Shown one piece after another: positions 43,654 through 53,380 of a DNA stretch of 64,000 nucleotides. The position numbers were made by a program, and so were the translations under genes. The DNA lies in assembly GCF_000812685.1 (NCBI RefSeq), contig NZ_JWIF01000056.1, positions 310,001 to 374,000 of the forward strand. Direction: 5' to 3'. Every line of letters starts with the position of its first letter. The first letter of the stretch is position 1. The notes under the pieces were generated by a model that saw only the letters and a program-made list of their open reading frames with translations, did no database searches and was not told where the DNA came from. The DNA is from Halocynthiibacter namhaensis (GTDB taxonomy: Bacteria > Pseudomonadota > Alphaproteobacteria > Rhodobacterales > Rhodobacteraceae).

Positions 43654-44991
43654 TTACTTGGTGGTGTCTAGCGCGCGCAGACCCGTCAAAAGGTCAATTG
43701 CGTAAGCAAGCTGGAAGTCGTCTTCACGCAGCTTGGCTGCTTCTTCAACCTTGGCGCGTTCCTCTTCCAGCTGACGACGTTCGTCTTCGGTGATGGAATC
43801 ATTGTTCAAGCTGCCACGCAGATCCGCCTCGGTGCGACCTGGACGTGTTTCAACTGCTTCATCCTCAGCCGTTGGGTCGCGACGTGGTTGTTCGACCACG
43901 ATGTCAGGAGATACGCCAAGCGCTTGAATGGATCGACCTGATGGCGTGTAATAGCGGGCGGTGGTTAGGCGCATGGCACCGTCGCCACGCAGGGGCATGA
44001 TGGTTTGAACAGAGCCTTTACCAAAGCTGCGTGTGCCAACAACAATTCCACGACGGTGGTCTTGCATAGCGCCAGCAACGATTTCGGACGCTGAGGCAGA
44101 ACCGCCATTGATCAAAACCACAATGGGCAAACCTTGGGCGAGGCCGCCCTCACGTGCGTTCCAGCGTTCGCCATCTTCCGGGGCGCGGCCACGGGTCGAT
44201 ACGATTTCACCGGCGTCGAGGAAGGCGTCGGACACTGCGATTGCTTGGTTCAGAAGGCCGCCTGGATTGTTGCGCAGATCAAGCACAAAGCCATTCACGT
44301 TTTCGATGCCGCCAAGTTCCTCGACGGATTTGGCAAGACCAGCCTCAAGGTTATCAAATGTTTGATCGTTGAAGGTGGTTACGCGCAGCACAACAGTGGT
44401 GCCTTCTGTACGGGTGCGTACGGCGGTCAGCTTGATCGTGTCGCGAATGATGGAAACATCAAAGGGCTCGTCTACCCCTTCGCGCACTACAGAAATGATG
44501 ATCTCAGATCCGATTGGGCCGCGCATCAATTCAACGGCTTCATTCAAGGTGAGGCCCAGCAGGCTTTCGCCATCCACATGGGTGATGAAATCGCCGGCTT
44601 CCATACCAGCGACGTCAGCTGGGGTGCCATCCATGGGCGAAACAACTTTTACAAAGCCTTCTTCTTGCGTGACTTCAATGCCCAACCCACCAAATTCTCC
44701 GCGGGTCTGTTCGCGCATGTCGGTGAAATCTTGGGGGGGCAGGAAGCTTGAATGTGGATCCAACGACGTCAACATGCCGTTAATCGCAGCTTCGATCAGT
44801 TCGGCTTCGTCGACCTCTTCGACATATTGGCTGCGAATACGCTCAAAGATGTCACCAAACAGATCAAGCTGTTGGTAAACATTGCTTTGTTGTTCACTCT
44901 CTTGTGCCAGCAGCGGACCCGTGATTTGCGTGGTCGCGATGACCCCGGCGAAGGTGCCCGCACAGGCGGCCAAAATAAATTTTTTCATCAT
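43654..44991 (-). CDS. ctpA: C-terminal processing peptidase, S41 family
   Basis: A 445-residue periplasmic serine protease. It has a signal peptide (about 1-29), a PDZ domain (about 95-180, with DFITHVDGESLLGLTLNEAV), and the catalytic serine and lysine in GSASASEIVAGAMQ and GTRSFGKGSVQTI (about 298-330). Such proteases trim or degrade peptidoglycan hydrolases in other bacteria. It directly follows the EnvC-like gene, so a shared cell-wall function is a reasonable inference. Confidence 0.95.
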   Translation of the reverse strand: MMKKFILAACAGTFAGVIATTQITGPLLAQESEQQSNVYQQLDLFGDIFERIRSQYVEEVDEAELIEAAINGMLTSLDPHSSFLPPQDFTDMREQTRGEFGGLGIEVTQEEGFVKVVSPMDGTPADVAGMEAGDFITHVDGESLLGLTLNEAVELMRGPIGSEIIISVVREGVDEPFDVSIIRDTIKLTAVRTRTEGTTVVLRVTTFNDQTFDNLEAGLAKSVEELGGIENVNGFVLDLRNNPGGLLNQAIAVSDAFLDAGEIVSTRGRAPEDGERWNAREGGLAQGLPIVVLINGGSASASEIVAGAMQDHRRGIVVGTRSFGKGSVQTIMPLRGDGAMRLTTARYYTPSGRSIQALGVSPDIVVEQPRRDPTAEDEAVETRPGRTEADLRGSLNNDSITEDERRQLEEERAKVEEAAKLREDDFQLAYAIDLLTGLRALDTTK

Positions 44992-45043
44992 CTCATCCTG
45001 TCATTCGCCAGACCTGCACATGCGGGCCAGAGGATCGGTTGTA

Positions 45044-46204
45044 TCAATTTCCGCTCGCCAATTCGAACCAAGGCGAGGGATCTGTCGGGTCTTCACCCTG
45101 TCTTAGTTCTATATAAAGCGTTTCAGAACGCCCGGCACCAGCCCCCTCAGTGGAAAATGGCGAAACAGCGCCTAAATCAGCCTGTCCCCCCATTAAACCA
45201 AGGGCAGATCCTGTCTTCACGATTTCGCCAGCCCGACCATATAGTGTGCCAAGCCCTGCGATAACCATAAGATGGGTCGTGTCGGGTTCAAGGATAATCA
45301 CATTCCCATAGTCAAGCAAAGGGCCCGAATAGCGAATGGTCGCTGCAAATGGGCTGGTGACCAAGGCCTCGGGTTGCGTGGCGATGACCAGGCCGGGGCG
45401 CAGTATTCCGGCGGCGTCACGTTCATTGTAACCACGTAACATCACGCCGTTAACAGGAAGTGAAAGGGCGCCAAGTAGATCGTTGAAATCACCGTATCCA
45501 GACGCGCTGCCACGGCTTTCAGGAAGCAGAGAAAGACCACTGGCAAAGGCACGCAGGGTTTCGCTGCTGTTCAGCAAAACTTGCATGACCACGGGGTCCG
45601 CACTGAAACGCAGGGGAAGATCTGTACGATCTGCGCGGGCTTCGGAAAGACGTGCGCGCGCGGTCTGTACCCCGGCTAGGCCTTTGCGCAATTCACTTGC
45701 CGCACCGGTTTGAATTTCACGAAGCAGCGACAGTTCCTCTAATTGTGCGCGCAACTGTTCCGCTTTTTGCTGCAATGCTGGGGTAACTTCCGCCAACATC
45801 ATAGAAGACCGCGCCGTGCCTGCGGGGCCAGATGGATGCAACATCAATAATGGCGTTGGGCTGCGTTCCATTGTTTGCAACGCGGCCAACAAGCGGGAGA
45901 TCTCAGCGCTGCGGGCGTCGAATATTTGTCGCAGGGCTGTTTCGCGGATCGCCACTTGGCGCAACCCTTGCCGTAAGGCCACCAGCCCTTCTTCATATGC
46001 GCTGACTGTTTCTGTCAGTGCGGCGACACGATCAGAGGCATTTGCTGCGTGAATGAGCGATGTTGCCGCCGCATCCAGTTGCAACGCTGCACGTTGGGCC
46101 GTGATCTTGGGATCAGATTGTGCATTGGCCTGTGAAGAGAATACCAAGCACAACAGCAACAGGCGCATCACGGTCGATGTTCGTATATGACACAGCAATC
46201 GCAT
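45044..46204 (-). CDS. envC: EnvC-like murein hydrolase activator with degenerate LytM domain
   Basis: A 386-residue exported protein. It has an N-terminal signal (ending near QANA), a long coiled-coil region (about 30-210), and a C-terminal M23/LytM fold (about 255-380). The zinc-binding histidines of active LytM enzymes are absent: the HxH position reads TLYIEL, and the first metal histidine is missing. EnvC of E. coli is also an inactive LytM that activates amidases at the septum. The ATG at 46204 shares one base with the gpmI stop (TAATG), and ctpA follows after 52 bases. Confidence 0.88.
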   Translation of the reverse strand: MRLLCHIRTSTVMRLLLLCLVFSSQANAQSDPKITAQRAALQLDAAATSLIHAANASDRVAALTETVSAYEEGLVALRQGLRQVAIRETALRQIFDARSAEISRLLAALQTMERSPTPLLMLHPSGPAGTARSSMMLAEVTPALQQKAEQLRAQLEELSLLREIQTGAASELRKGLAGVQTARARLSEARADRTDLPLRFSADPVVMQVLLNSSETLRAFASGLSLLPESRGSASGYGDFNDLLGALSLPVNGVMLRGYNERDAAGILRPGLVIATQPEALVTSPFAATIRYSGPLLDYGNVIILEPDTTHLMVIAGLGTLYGRAGEIVKTGSALGLMGGQADLGAVSPFSTEGAGAGRSETLYIELRQGEDPTDPSPWFELASGN

Positions 46205-47721
46205 TAAAAAATAAGGCTCTCTCCGGTCATTTCTTCCGGTTTTTCAAGGTCCATCAATTGAAGTAAGCTGGGTGCCAAATCCGCAAGGCGCCCATCGCGC
46301 AGCTGCTGGCTTTTTGCCCCGCCATACAAGGCCACGGGCACAGGGTTCGTGGTATGTGCGGTGTGTGGCCCGCCACTAATAGGATCAACCATCAGGTCGC
46401 AATTGCCGTGGTCAGCGGTCACGATCATTGTGCCCCCGACCTCGTCCAAGGCTTTCATAACTTGACCAAGCCCTTGATCAACGGCTTCGCACGCCAAAAT
46501 TGCTGCGTGTAAATCACCAGTATGGCCGACCATATCTGGGTTGGCGAAGTTGGTGATGATCAGATCATATCCTTTGTGCACGGCCTCGACGAATTTTTCT
46601 GTGACCTCGGGGGCGCTCATTTCGGGCTGTAAATCATAGGTCGCAACTTTGGGAGAGGCGGGCATGAAGCGGTCTTCCAATGGATATGGCGTTTCGACGC
46701 CTCCGTTGAGGAAAAACGTGACATGTGGGTATTTCTCAGTTTCGGCCAAACGAAATTGTGTTTTCCCATGCTTTGAGACCCACTCGCCCAAGGTGTTCGG
46801 GATCACGCGTTTGGGAAAGGCCGTCGTCATATAGGTGCTGTGATTGTCGGAATATTCAACCATGCCCAACAAAGTCGTCAAATTTGGCCGATCGCCAACG
46901 TCAAATGCTTCAAAGTTTGGTTCACCGATAGCGCGCAAGATTTCGCGGGCGCGGTCAGAACGGAAGTTTAGACAAAATAGCCCGTCGCCGTCTTTCATGC
47001 CATCGTATCCGTTTAGGATGGTCGCGGGGAAGAATTCATCGGTTATGCCATCGCGATAGGATTTTGAAATCAGAGACCCAATATCTTCAGATTCGGGTGC
47101 ATCGGCATGAACGATTGCGTTGTATGCGGTCGCAACACGTTCCCAGCGATTGTCACGATCCATAGCATAATAGCGCCCCGAGACCGTCGCAATGCGTGCA
47201 CCATCAGGCAAGTTTCCACAAAGATCGGCCATATATTTCATGGCTGATTTTGGCGCGACGTCACGGCCATCTGTCATGGCGTGGAATGCAACAGGAACGC
47301 CTGCATTGGTGATCGCTTTTATCGCGGCTTTGATGTGTGTGACGTGTCCGTGTACACCGCCGTCTGATGCCAATCCCATCACATGGGCTGTGCCTTTGGA
47401 CGTTTTTAGTTTTGCAATGAAGTCTTGCAGGGCGGCGTTGTCAAAAAACGAGCCGTCTTCAATCGACAGATCAATCTGGCCAAGGTCCATCGCCACGACA
47501 CGGCCAGCGCCAATATTCGTGTGTCCAACTTCAGAGTTTCCCATTTGCCCGGTTGGTAGGCCAGCATCGTTGCCATGTGTCAGCAGCTTCGCATTCGGGC
47601 ATTCTGTCATCAAACGATCAAAGTTTGGTGTACGTGCGAGTGCCGGTGCGTTTGATGCGGTTTCCAAGGACTGCCCCCAGCCATCGAGGATGCAAAGGAC
47701 AACGGGTTTCGAGGTGTTCAT
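46204..47721 (-). CDS. gpmI: 2,3-bisphosphoglycerate-independent phosphoglycerate mutase
   Basis: Interconverts 3- and 2-phosphoglycerate in glycolysis and gluconeogenesis. The 505-residue di-manganese enzyme starts with VVLCILDGWG (metal aspartate), has the phosphoserine motif QMGNSEVGHTNIGAGR (about 57-72), HAMTDGRDV, and a C-terminal IVTADHGNCD with metal ligands. It is first in the minus-strand run that continues into envC and ctpA. Confidence 0.97.
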   Translation of the reverse strand: MNTSKPVVLCILDGWGQSLETASNAPALARTPNFDRLMTECPNAKLLTHGNDAGLPTGQMGNSEVGHTNIGAGRVVAMDLGQIDLSIEDGSFFDNAALQDFIAKLKTSKGTAHVMGLASDGGVHGHVTHIKAAIKAITNAGVPVAFHAMTDGRDVAPKSAMKYMADLCGNLPDGARIATVSGRYYAMDRDNRWERVATAYNAIVHADAPESEDIGSLISKSYRDGITDEFFPATILNGYDGMKDGDGLFCLNFRSDRAREILRAIGEPNFEAFDVGDRPNLTTLLGMVEYSDNHSTYMTTAFPKRVIPNTLGEWVSKHGKTQFRLAETEKYPHVTFFLNGGVETPYPLEDRFMPASPKVATYDLQPEMSAPEVTEKFVEAVHKGYDLIITNFANPDMVGHTGDLHAAILACEAVDQGLGQVMKALDEVGGTMIVTADHGNCDLMVDPISGGPHTAHTTNPVPVALYGGAKSQQLRDGRLADLAPSLLQLMDLEKPEEMTGESLIF

Positions 47722-47815
47722 GAGATTTTCCTGCGGTCGTTTGCACTATCTCTATGAGCTATGTGACCGAAGGGCAAGGTGGCCGCGTCAACGATGGCAG
47801 GCTGTGGGGCTGGTG

Positions 47816-48142
47816 TTATGATTTCTGCTCAAGCAGCCCCGGTCGCGGTGTGGCGCGAAACTTGCCGGACTGGTTATAGGTCTTCAATCCGCTTGCGACT
47901 TCGATGATTTGACGTTGTCGTTCTTTGGCATCGGCAAACCCTTTGCGCGCGGCCACAAGCATCGGCATATTTTGCTGTGCGAGTTGCTTGATTTCTAGCA
48001 ATAGGGATGGGGATGGATTAGCTGCCCCCAAATTGTTTACCAGCTGTTCGGTTTCGGTCACCAATGCAGCGAGGTCAGTAAATGCGCCTGACAACAATAC
48101 TTGGCGGGTGCGTGCAAGAGATGCGGTTGGATTATTCGACAT
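47816..48142 (-). CDS. Small helical protein, probable FlgN-like flagellar chaperone
   Basis: A 108-residue, almost wholly helical protein with a TETEQLVNNLGA heptad-like segment and an AARKGFADAKERQRQIIEVA helix. Its size, helicity and position right after the rod-binding protein fit FlgN, the chaperone for hook-filament junction proteins, but identity is low-confidence by sequence alone. The start overlaps the preceding gene by 11 bases. Confidence 0.6.
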   Translation of the reverse strand: MSNNPTASLARTRQVLLSGAFTDLAALVTETEQLVNNLGAANPSPSLLLEIKQLAQQNMPMLVAARKGFADAKERQRQIIEVASGLKTYNQSGKFRATPRPGLLEQKS

Positions 48143-48449
48143 TCTGCCGATCCTTCAATGATTCAAAAAGACTTTGCGCGAGGCCAATACCGCCACGTTT
48201 CACCATTTCTTCCGCTTGAGCATTGCGCAAAAAGGAACTGAATTGGTCCTCGCCGATGCCGCCACCAAAGCTGTCACGGGCTTTGCCAAGGCCGGCGCTT
48301 TTTAACATCTCAGAGAGAAAACTCGCCTCAAGATCTTGCGCCACCTCCCAAAGACGTTGGTCGTCAGGTGTTTTTGCCTCCGGCACTGGGGCAGGTTGTG
48401 TTGATATCCCGGGCATTCCTGGTGGTGGTATTGATGTGATCTCGGTCAT
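48132..48449 (-). CDS. Rod-binding protein, FlgJ N-terminal-domain type
   Basis: A 105-residue protein with the rod-binding block LEASFLSEMLKSAGL near 42-56 followed by FSSFLRNAQAEEMVKRGGIGLAQSLFESL. It corresponds to the N-terminal half of FlgJ without the muramidase domain, as is usual in alphaproteobacteria, where it helps assemble the flagellar rod. It diverges from fliK and is coupled to the probable FlgN gene. Confidence 0.85.
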   Translation of the reverse strand: MTEITSIPPPGMPGISTQPAPVPEAKTPDDQRLWEVAQDLEASFLSEMLKSAGLGKARDSFGGGIGEDQFSSFLRNAQAEEMVKRGGIGLAQSLFESLKDRQNVE

Positions 48450-48560
48450 CAGAAATTCTTTCCAATTGGATGTAGTTTTGTCGTTTTATCTGGTTTTGGT
48501 AAAGAAATTGGTAACCGCCTTTGGGTGATAAAGCTGCCACGGAAGCAATCCGGGTGATTT

Positions 48561-50333
48561 ATGCAGAACGCAATTAAGACAGATATTATGATACAACCAC
48601 AGACTCAGGGTTCGCTTTCTGAGCGGCAAGAGGTAATCCTGCCTGATGCTGGGGGTGTTGAAGGCTTGGATGTCGATACAAGCTTTGAAAGTTACCTCGT
48701 GGATCAGCCCGTAGCCGCGAAGGCAGCATCCGCTGTTCCAATCATGCAACTGCCACCTCATTCGCGACTTTTGGGGGAGGCGAAAGTTCCAACTTCAGAG
48801 ATCGCCGGGGATATTTCTGACAATCCACTGACCGCGAAGGATGTGGCGACGTCTCCAGGCGCGGCTGCTGTGATTTCCGACATGCCCCCCGTTTCGAGTG
48901 ATGGCGGCGAAGCTGTGCCCCTTATGGATAAACGCGTCCCTGCATCTAATCCTCAAGAACTTGATGCGGTGGAACGCACTAAGCAATCTCCTTCGCGAGA
49001 GATGCATGAAGCGCGCGTCCCAGCAGCAATTGAGGAAATTTTGCCTCGCAACGCCAATGATGATCTCACCAAAGGGCAGGCCCTTGAGGTAGAGACAACT
49101 AAGCGCGGTGAAGCTTCTGGTGGAGCTGAGACACCGACACATCAACGTGACACGAAGTCAGCCTCACACTCAGTTCCTACAGACGCCAAAAACCTCACAG
49201 ATAATATGATGAAAAGCCCCATGGCGGGCACGACACCACCCCAACGAGAGGCCGTATCAAGACTCGCAGAACATGGGATGGCCGATGCAACGCGTGGGGA
49301 AGTCAGCGCAAAGCCGATTGATGCAGATATGCAAGGGGCAGGCGTAACGAAAGCGTTGCCGATGGATGAGAAGTTAACGTCGGTCACGAAGCAATCGGAC
49401 ACGGCTGCGCAGCATGCCCTGCGTCATGCCATGATGGATAAGCAAGTCATTTCGCCCGGTAAAATGTCCACGCATACCAAGCCGTCGCAAGGTGATGAAC
49501 CGGTGGACAACCCTCAGCGATCAGATGCTAAATCCCCCGCCGTACACGCGCCTGTTACAGGGGGCGCCCCGCTGGGGACAACGCCGTCAGCGATCAGTTC
49601 ACCGTCGCAGACGCTTTCGCCGTTGGATGTAAAGCTTGCCAAATCCGGGGATGTTCCTCAGCCTAAGCTGTCGAACACACAGAGGGAGCCAAACGCAATA
49701 AACAATCTGCTTGCGGGAACCAGGGTTCGCCAAGTTTATGGGGATGCAATCCAGATCAAAGGGCAGCAACAGCCCTTTGTGGTGACAGATGTATCCACGC
49801 TGGTACTTGAAAAACAACTTTCAAATCCGTTGTTTTCGCCGATTGGTGTTGATGTCATTACCTCTTCTCGCGGGCCTGATGTGTCAGGGGCAACCACAAG
49901 CACGATGGCCGTGGCATCATCTGTAGATGCCGCGAAATTCACGCATGTTTCCAGGCAATTGATGGAGGTCGCTGCCAGGCACGCAGACGGGCCCGTAGAA
50001 CTTACCCTCTCGCCGGAAGAACTGGGCCGGGTGCGCATGAATTTCACTGTTCAAGATGGCGCGCTTACCGTGATGGTCGCAGCTGAGCGCAGTGAAACGA
50101 TGGCCTTGATGCGCCGTCATATAGACGCGCTGATCCAAGACTTTCATGGGGTTGGCTATTCCGAAGTGAACTTGGAGTTTACGGGATCGGGCGATCGACA
50201 ACCGACCGACAATCCCTCTGCGGACGAACAACAAAACCATACCACCCAACCAGCCGACATCGAACATACGTTGAATACCGCGCGCCTCGATCTGGGCATG
50301 AATGGTGGTTCTGGGCTTGATTTACGTATTTGA
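48561..50333 (+). CDS. fliK: Flagellar hook-length control protein
   Basis: FliK measures hook length and switches the export apparatus to filament proteins. The 590-residue product has a long, disordered, Ser/Pro/Ala/Thr-rich N-terminal ruler (about 1-440) and the conserved C-terminal domain with PVELTLSPEELGRVRM (about 481-496) and MALMRRHIDALIQDF. Its codon use and GC are like the neighbours. flgD follows 15 bases later, so the two form a unit divergent from the rod-binding gene. Confidence 0.88.
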   Translation: MQNAIKTDIMIQPQTQGSLSERQEVILPDAGGVEGLDVDTSFESYLVDQPVAAKAASAVPIMQLPPHSRLLGEAKVPTSEIAGDISDNPLTAKDVATSPGAAAVISDMPPVSSDGGEAVPLMDKRVPASNPQELDAVERTKQSPSREMHEARVPAAIEEILPRNANDDLTKGQALEVETTKRGEASGGAETPTHQRDTKSASHSVPTDAKNLTDNMMKSPMAGTTPPQREAVSRLAEHGMADATRGEVSAKPIDADMQGAGVTKALPMDEKLTSVTKQSDTAAQHALRHAMMDKQVISPGKMSTHTKPSQGDEPVDNPQRSDAKSPAVHAPVTGGAPLGTTPSAISSPSQTLSPLDVKLAKSGDVPQPKLSNTQREPNAINNLLAGTRVRQVYGDAIQIKGQQQPFVVTDVSTLVLEKQLSNPLFSPIGVDVITSSRGPDVSGATTSTMAVASSVDAAKFTHVSRQLMEVAARHADGPVELTLSPEELGRVRMNFTVQDGALTVMVAAERSETMALMRRHIDALIQDFHGVGYSEVNLEFTGSGDRQPTDNPSADEQQNHTTQPADIEHTLNTARLDLGMNGGSGLDLRI

Positions 50334-50348
50334 GAAAGGAAACTGAAA

Positions 50349-51023
50349 ATGGATGTGACACAAACATCAACGGGGACGCAGGCGAACACCAACACGCAAT
50401 CTGCGGCAAACCCAACGATCGAACCTGCTGCGATTTCTTCGGATTTCAACACGTTTTTGACGATGTTGACGGCGCAGATACAAAACCAAGATCCATTGAA
50501 CCCAATTGAATCCCAAGATTATGCGGTGCAACTGGCCACGTTTTCAAGTGTGGAACAGCAAGTTCAGACGAATGATTTACTGAAGGCCTTGGGGACGCAA
50601 TTTGGGTCAATGGGGTTGTCCCAGATGGCTGGATGGGTCGGAATGGAGGCGCGTGTTGCTGCCCCAGTTCAGTTCGACGGAAGTCCGATTGAAGTGTCGC
50701 CGAACCCTGCTGTGGGGGCGGATAAAGTTGAGTTGATCGTACGGGATTCGGCTGGCAATGTTGTGCAACGTGAAGTTATCCCTACATCAGGTGACACCTT
50801 GGACTGGGCTGGTGTCGCGACAGACGGAACGCCCTTGCCCAATGAGGTCTATTCCTTTTCGGTAGAGAGCTTCCAGAATGGCGAATCCATGATCGAAACC
50901 CCGGCCGAAGTCTATGCCGAAGTCGTGGAAGTACGTGGCGTGAACGGTCAATCCGTTGCAGTTGTAAAGGGCGGTGCTCAGGTGAGCATCGATGCAGTTT
51001 CAGCGTTGCGTCAGCCAGGGTAA
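50349..51023 (+). CDS. flgD: Flagellar hook assembly (capping) protein
   Basis: FlgD caps the growing hook so that hook subunits can fold. The 224-residue protein has the N-terminal signature FNTFLTMLTAQIQNQDPLNP followed by ESQDYAVQLATFSSVEQQVQ, and beta-rich FlgD Ig and tudor-like domains after residue 80. A GGAAACTG-like site precedes the ATG. The end overlaps ubiB on the other strand by 13 bases. Confidence 0.93.
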   Translation: MDVTQTSTGTQANTNTQSAANPTIEPAAISSDFNTFLTMLTAQIQNQDPLNPIESQDYAVQLATFSSVEQQVQTNDLLKALGTQFGSMGLSQMAGWVGMEARVAAPVQFDGSPIEVSPNPAVGADKVELIVRDSAGNVVQREVIPTSGDTLDWAGVATDGTPLPNEVYSFSVESFQNGESMIETPAEVYAEVVEVRGVNGQSVAVVKGGAQVSIDAVSALRQPG

Positions 51024-52543
51024 ATGGCCAAACCATAGCCCAGAGCGACCAACCCTGCGGCACAGAAGGCCATAAACACCCAACGCAAGCCGTTGGATTT
51101 TGGCATAGGGGTAGGTGTTTGATTGTATTGCATAAGGGCGGCTTCAGCGAGCTGGGGTAAGCGCGGGCCAAATCGCCCTAGAACTTTCGCGGTTCGGATC
51201 AAATCGCCAATAACGGCGCGCGGGCCGATGCTGTCTTTGATGTAGGTTTCAACGATAGGTTTGGCGACGTCCCAGATGTTCATCTGTGGATCTAAGGATC
51301 GCGCAACACCTTCAACAACCACCATCGTACGCTGCAATAGAATTAACTCGGTTCTGGTTTCCATGCCGAAACGTTCGGTCACTTCAAAGAGATAACTTAG
51401 AAGCGAACCCATTGAGATCCCGCTGGAATCAACACCAAAAATGGGCTCGCCGACGGCACGCAAAGCGCGTGCAAATTCATCTACGTCTTGATCTGCGGGA
51501 ACGTATCCTGCTTCAAAGTGGACCTCAGCCACGCGCCGGTAATCACGCTTGATGAACCCATATAAGATCTCGGCATAAACGCGGCGTGTGTATTCGTCGA
51601 TTTGCCCCATAATCCCGAAGTCAAACGCCACGACATCCCCGTTGGCCGCGACCTTTAGGTTGCCTTGGTGCATATCGGCATGGAAAAAACCGTCACGCAG
51701 AGCATGCGACAAAAAGAGCTGTAAAACACGCGCAGCCAAAGCGGAACGGTTGTGCCCCGCAGCGTCGATGGCGTCATTGTCGCCCATGGCGCTGCCTTCA
51801 ACCCAATCCAGTGTCATCACCCGGCGGCTTGAAACGTTCCACCGTATCGCAGGTACATGAAAGCCTTCGTCATTCTGAGTATTCGCCAGAAATTCGGACG
51901 CCGATGCGCTTTCAAGGCGCAGATCGAGTTCCCCAAGGACAACGCCTTCAAAATGTTGAATGACTTCTTCGGGGTGCAGCCGGCGGGATGCTGGCGAAAA
52001 CATTTCAACAATTGAGGCCGCGAAATAGAATGCATCAAGGTCTTTGCGGAAGGCGCGTTCGACGTCAGGGCGCAGTACTTTGACCGCCACGTCGTCGCCG
52101 TTTTCGCGCAGCTTTGCCTTGTGAACCTGGGCGATGGAAGCCGCTGCTACTGGTTCGCTGAATTCTGAGAAAATCTCGTCAACGGGGCGCCCAAGCTCAT
52201 CTTCAATACATTGACGTGCGATGTCGCTTGGGAACGGTGGCAGTTGATCTTGTAAGACACGCAATTGTGTCGCTAGTTCTTCCCCAACAACGTCGGGGCG
52301 GGTCGACAAAACTTGGCCAAACTTGATGTAGGCGGGGCCAAGCGCCGTTAATGCACGCGTGATCGGTGGCATAGCCGTGTCACCTTTGACGCCCAGCCAT
52401 TGCACGGGCCAAGCAAAGACCCGCGCGACGACCCGAAGGGCGGCGGGTGCATCCATCGCGTCCAGGATGACCGGCATGGCACCGGTACGTTCAAGCGTTG
52501 CGCCGGTACGAATGAGACGCCAGATATTATGTGGACCGCGCAT
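51011..52543 (-). CDS. ubiB: UbiB, ubiquinone biosynthesis atypical kinase
   Basis: A 510-residue ABC1/ADCK-type protein needed for coenzyme Q synthesis at the inner membrane. It has the KxGQ motif YIKFGQVLSTRPD (about 71-83), the Ala-rich nucleotide loop SIAQVHKAKLRENG with the lysine in VAVKVLRPD, the FHADMHQGNL catalytic loop near 293, and two C-terminal transmembrane helices. It starts directly after the ubiE stop. Confidence 0.96.
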   Translation of the reverse strand: MRGPHNIWRLIRTGATLERTGAMPVILDAMDAPAALRVVARVFAWPVQWLGVKGDTAMPPITRALTALGPAYIKFGQVLSTRPDVVGEELATQLRVLQDQLPPFPSDIARQCIEDELGRPVDEIFSEFSEPVAAASIAQVHKAKLRENGDDVAVKVLRPDVERAFRKDLDAFYFAASIVEMFSPASRRLHPEEVIQHFEGVVLGELDLRLESASASEFLANTQNDEGFHVPAIRWNVSSRRVMTLDWVEGSAMGDNDAIDAAGHNRSALAARVLQLFLSHALRDGFFHADMHQGNLKVAANGDVVAFDFGIMGQIDEYTRRVYAEILYGFIKRDYRRVAEVHFEAGYVPADQDVDEFARALRAVGEPIFGVDSSGISMGSLLSYLFEVTERFGMETRTELILLQRTMVVVEGVARSLDPQMNIWDVAKPIVETYIKDSIGPRAVIGDLIRTAKVLGRFGPRLPQLAEAALMQYNQTPTPMPKSNGLRWVFMAFCAAGLVALGYGLAIYPG

Positions 52544-53287
52544 CTAAATTTTCCAACCAGAATGAAGGGCTGCGATGCCCATCGTTAGATTGCGGTATTT
52601 GACCTGATCAAATCCGGCGTCACTGATCATATCTGCGAAGACATCTTGTTGTGGGAATTTACGAATGGATTCAACAAGGTATTGATAGCTGTCTGCGTCG
52701 CCCGCAATGACTTGGCCCATTTTTGGAATGACGTTGAAGGAATATAGATCATAGGCCTTTTGCATCAACTCATTCGGGATTTGGCTAAATTCCAGTACCA
52801 TCAATCGACCACCGGGGCGCAACACACGGTAGGCTTCGCGCAGGGCATCAGGGATACGGGTGACGTTCCGAATTCCAAAGGAGATCGTGTAAACGTCGAA
52901 AGTATTGCTTTCAAAAGGCAGGGCCATCGCGTCGCCCACCACCCAATCAAGACTGTCGGCCATTGTGCCCGCTTCGGCGCGGCGGCTGCCTTCGATCAAC
53001 ATGTTTTCCGTCATATCACATACGGTTGCATGGCCATGACCTGCACGTTTCAGGAAGCGGAATGAAATGTCGCCTGTGCCTCCGGCAACATCAATCAAGC
53101 GTTGCCCAGGGCGGGGCGCGAGCCAATCCATCATCGCATCCTTCCAGACGCGGTGGATGCCCATAGACATGGCGTCATTCATGACATCGTATTTCGAGGC
53201 GACATTGCTGAACACCCCATGCACCATCCCAGCTTTTTCAGCTTCGTTTACGGTTTGAAATCCGAAATGTGTGGTTTTATCAGTCAT
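52544..53287 (-). CDS. ubiE: Ubiquinone/menaquinone C-methyltransferase
   Basis: UbiE methylates the quinone ring (C2 of demethylubiquinol precursors) using AdoMet. The 247-residue protein contains [14 protein letters not shown] (AdoMet motif I), [20 protein letters not shown], and the C-terminal [15 protein letters not shown] that is typical of UbiE. The ATG at 53287 has AGGA eight bases upstream. It abuts ubiB, giving the common ubiE-ubiB operon, divergent from mutM. Confidence 0.97.
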   Translation of the reverse strand: MTDKTTHFGFQTVNEAEKAGMVHGVFSNVASKYDVMNDAMSMGIHRVWKDAMMDWLAPRPGQRLIDVAGGTGDISFRFLKRAGHGHATVCDMTENMLIEGSRRAEAGTMADSLDWVVGDAMALPFESNTFDVYTISFGIRNVTRIPDALREAYRVLRPGGRLMVLEFSQIPNELMQKAYDLYSFNVIPKMGQVIAGDADSYQYLVESIRKFPQQDVFADMISDAGFDQVKYRNLTMGIAALHSGWKI

Positions 53288-53380
53288 GAGTATAATCCTG
53301 GGCTTGTCGTCCATCTGTTCACACCCTCATATAAGGCCTGACCCGCGCATACAATGCGCTGCTTTTACACAGGATGAAAT

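Noticed and set aside
48561-49900. FliK N-terminal part as a foreign insertion because of its low-complexity sequence
   Set aside because: Disordered Ser/Pro/Ala/Thr-rich ruler regions are normal in FliK, and base composition does not change sharply.
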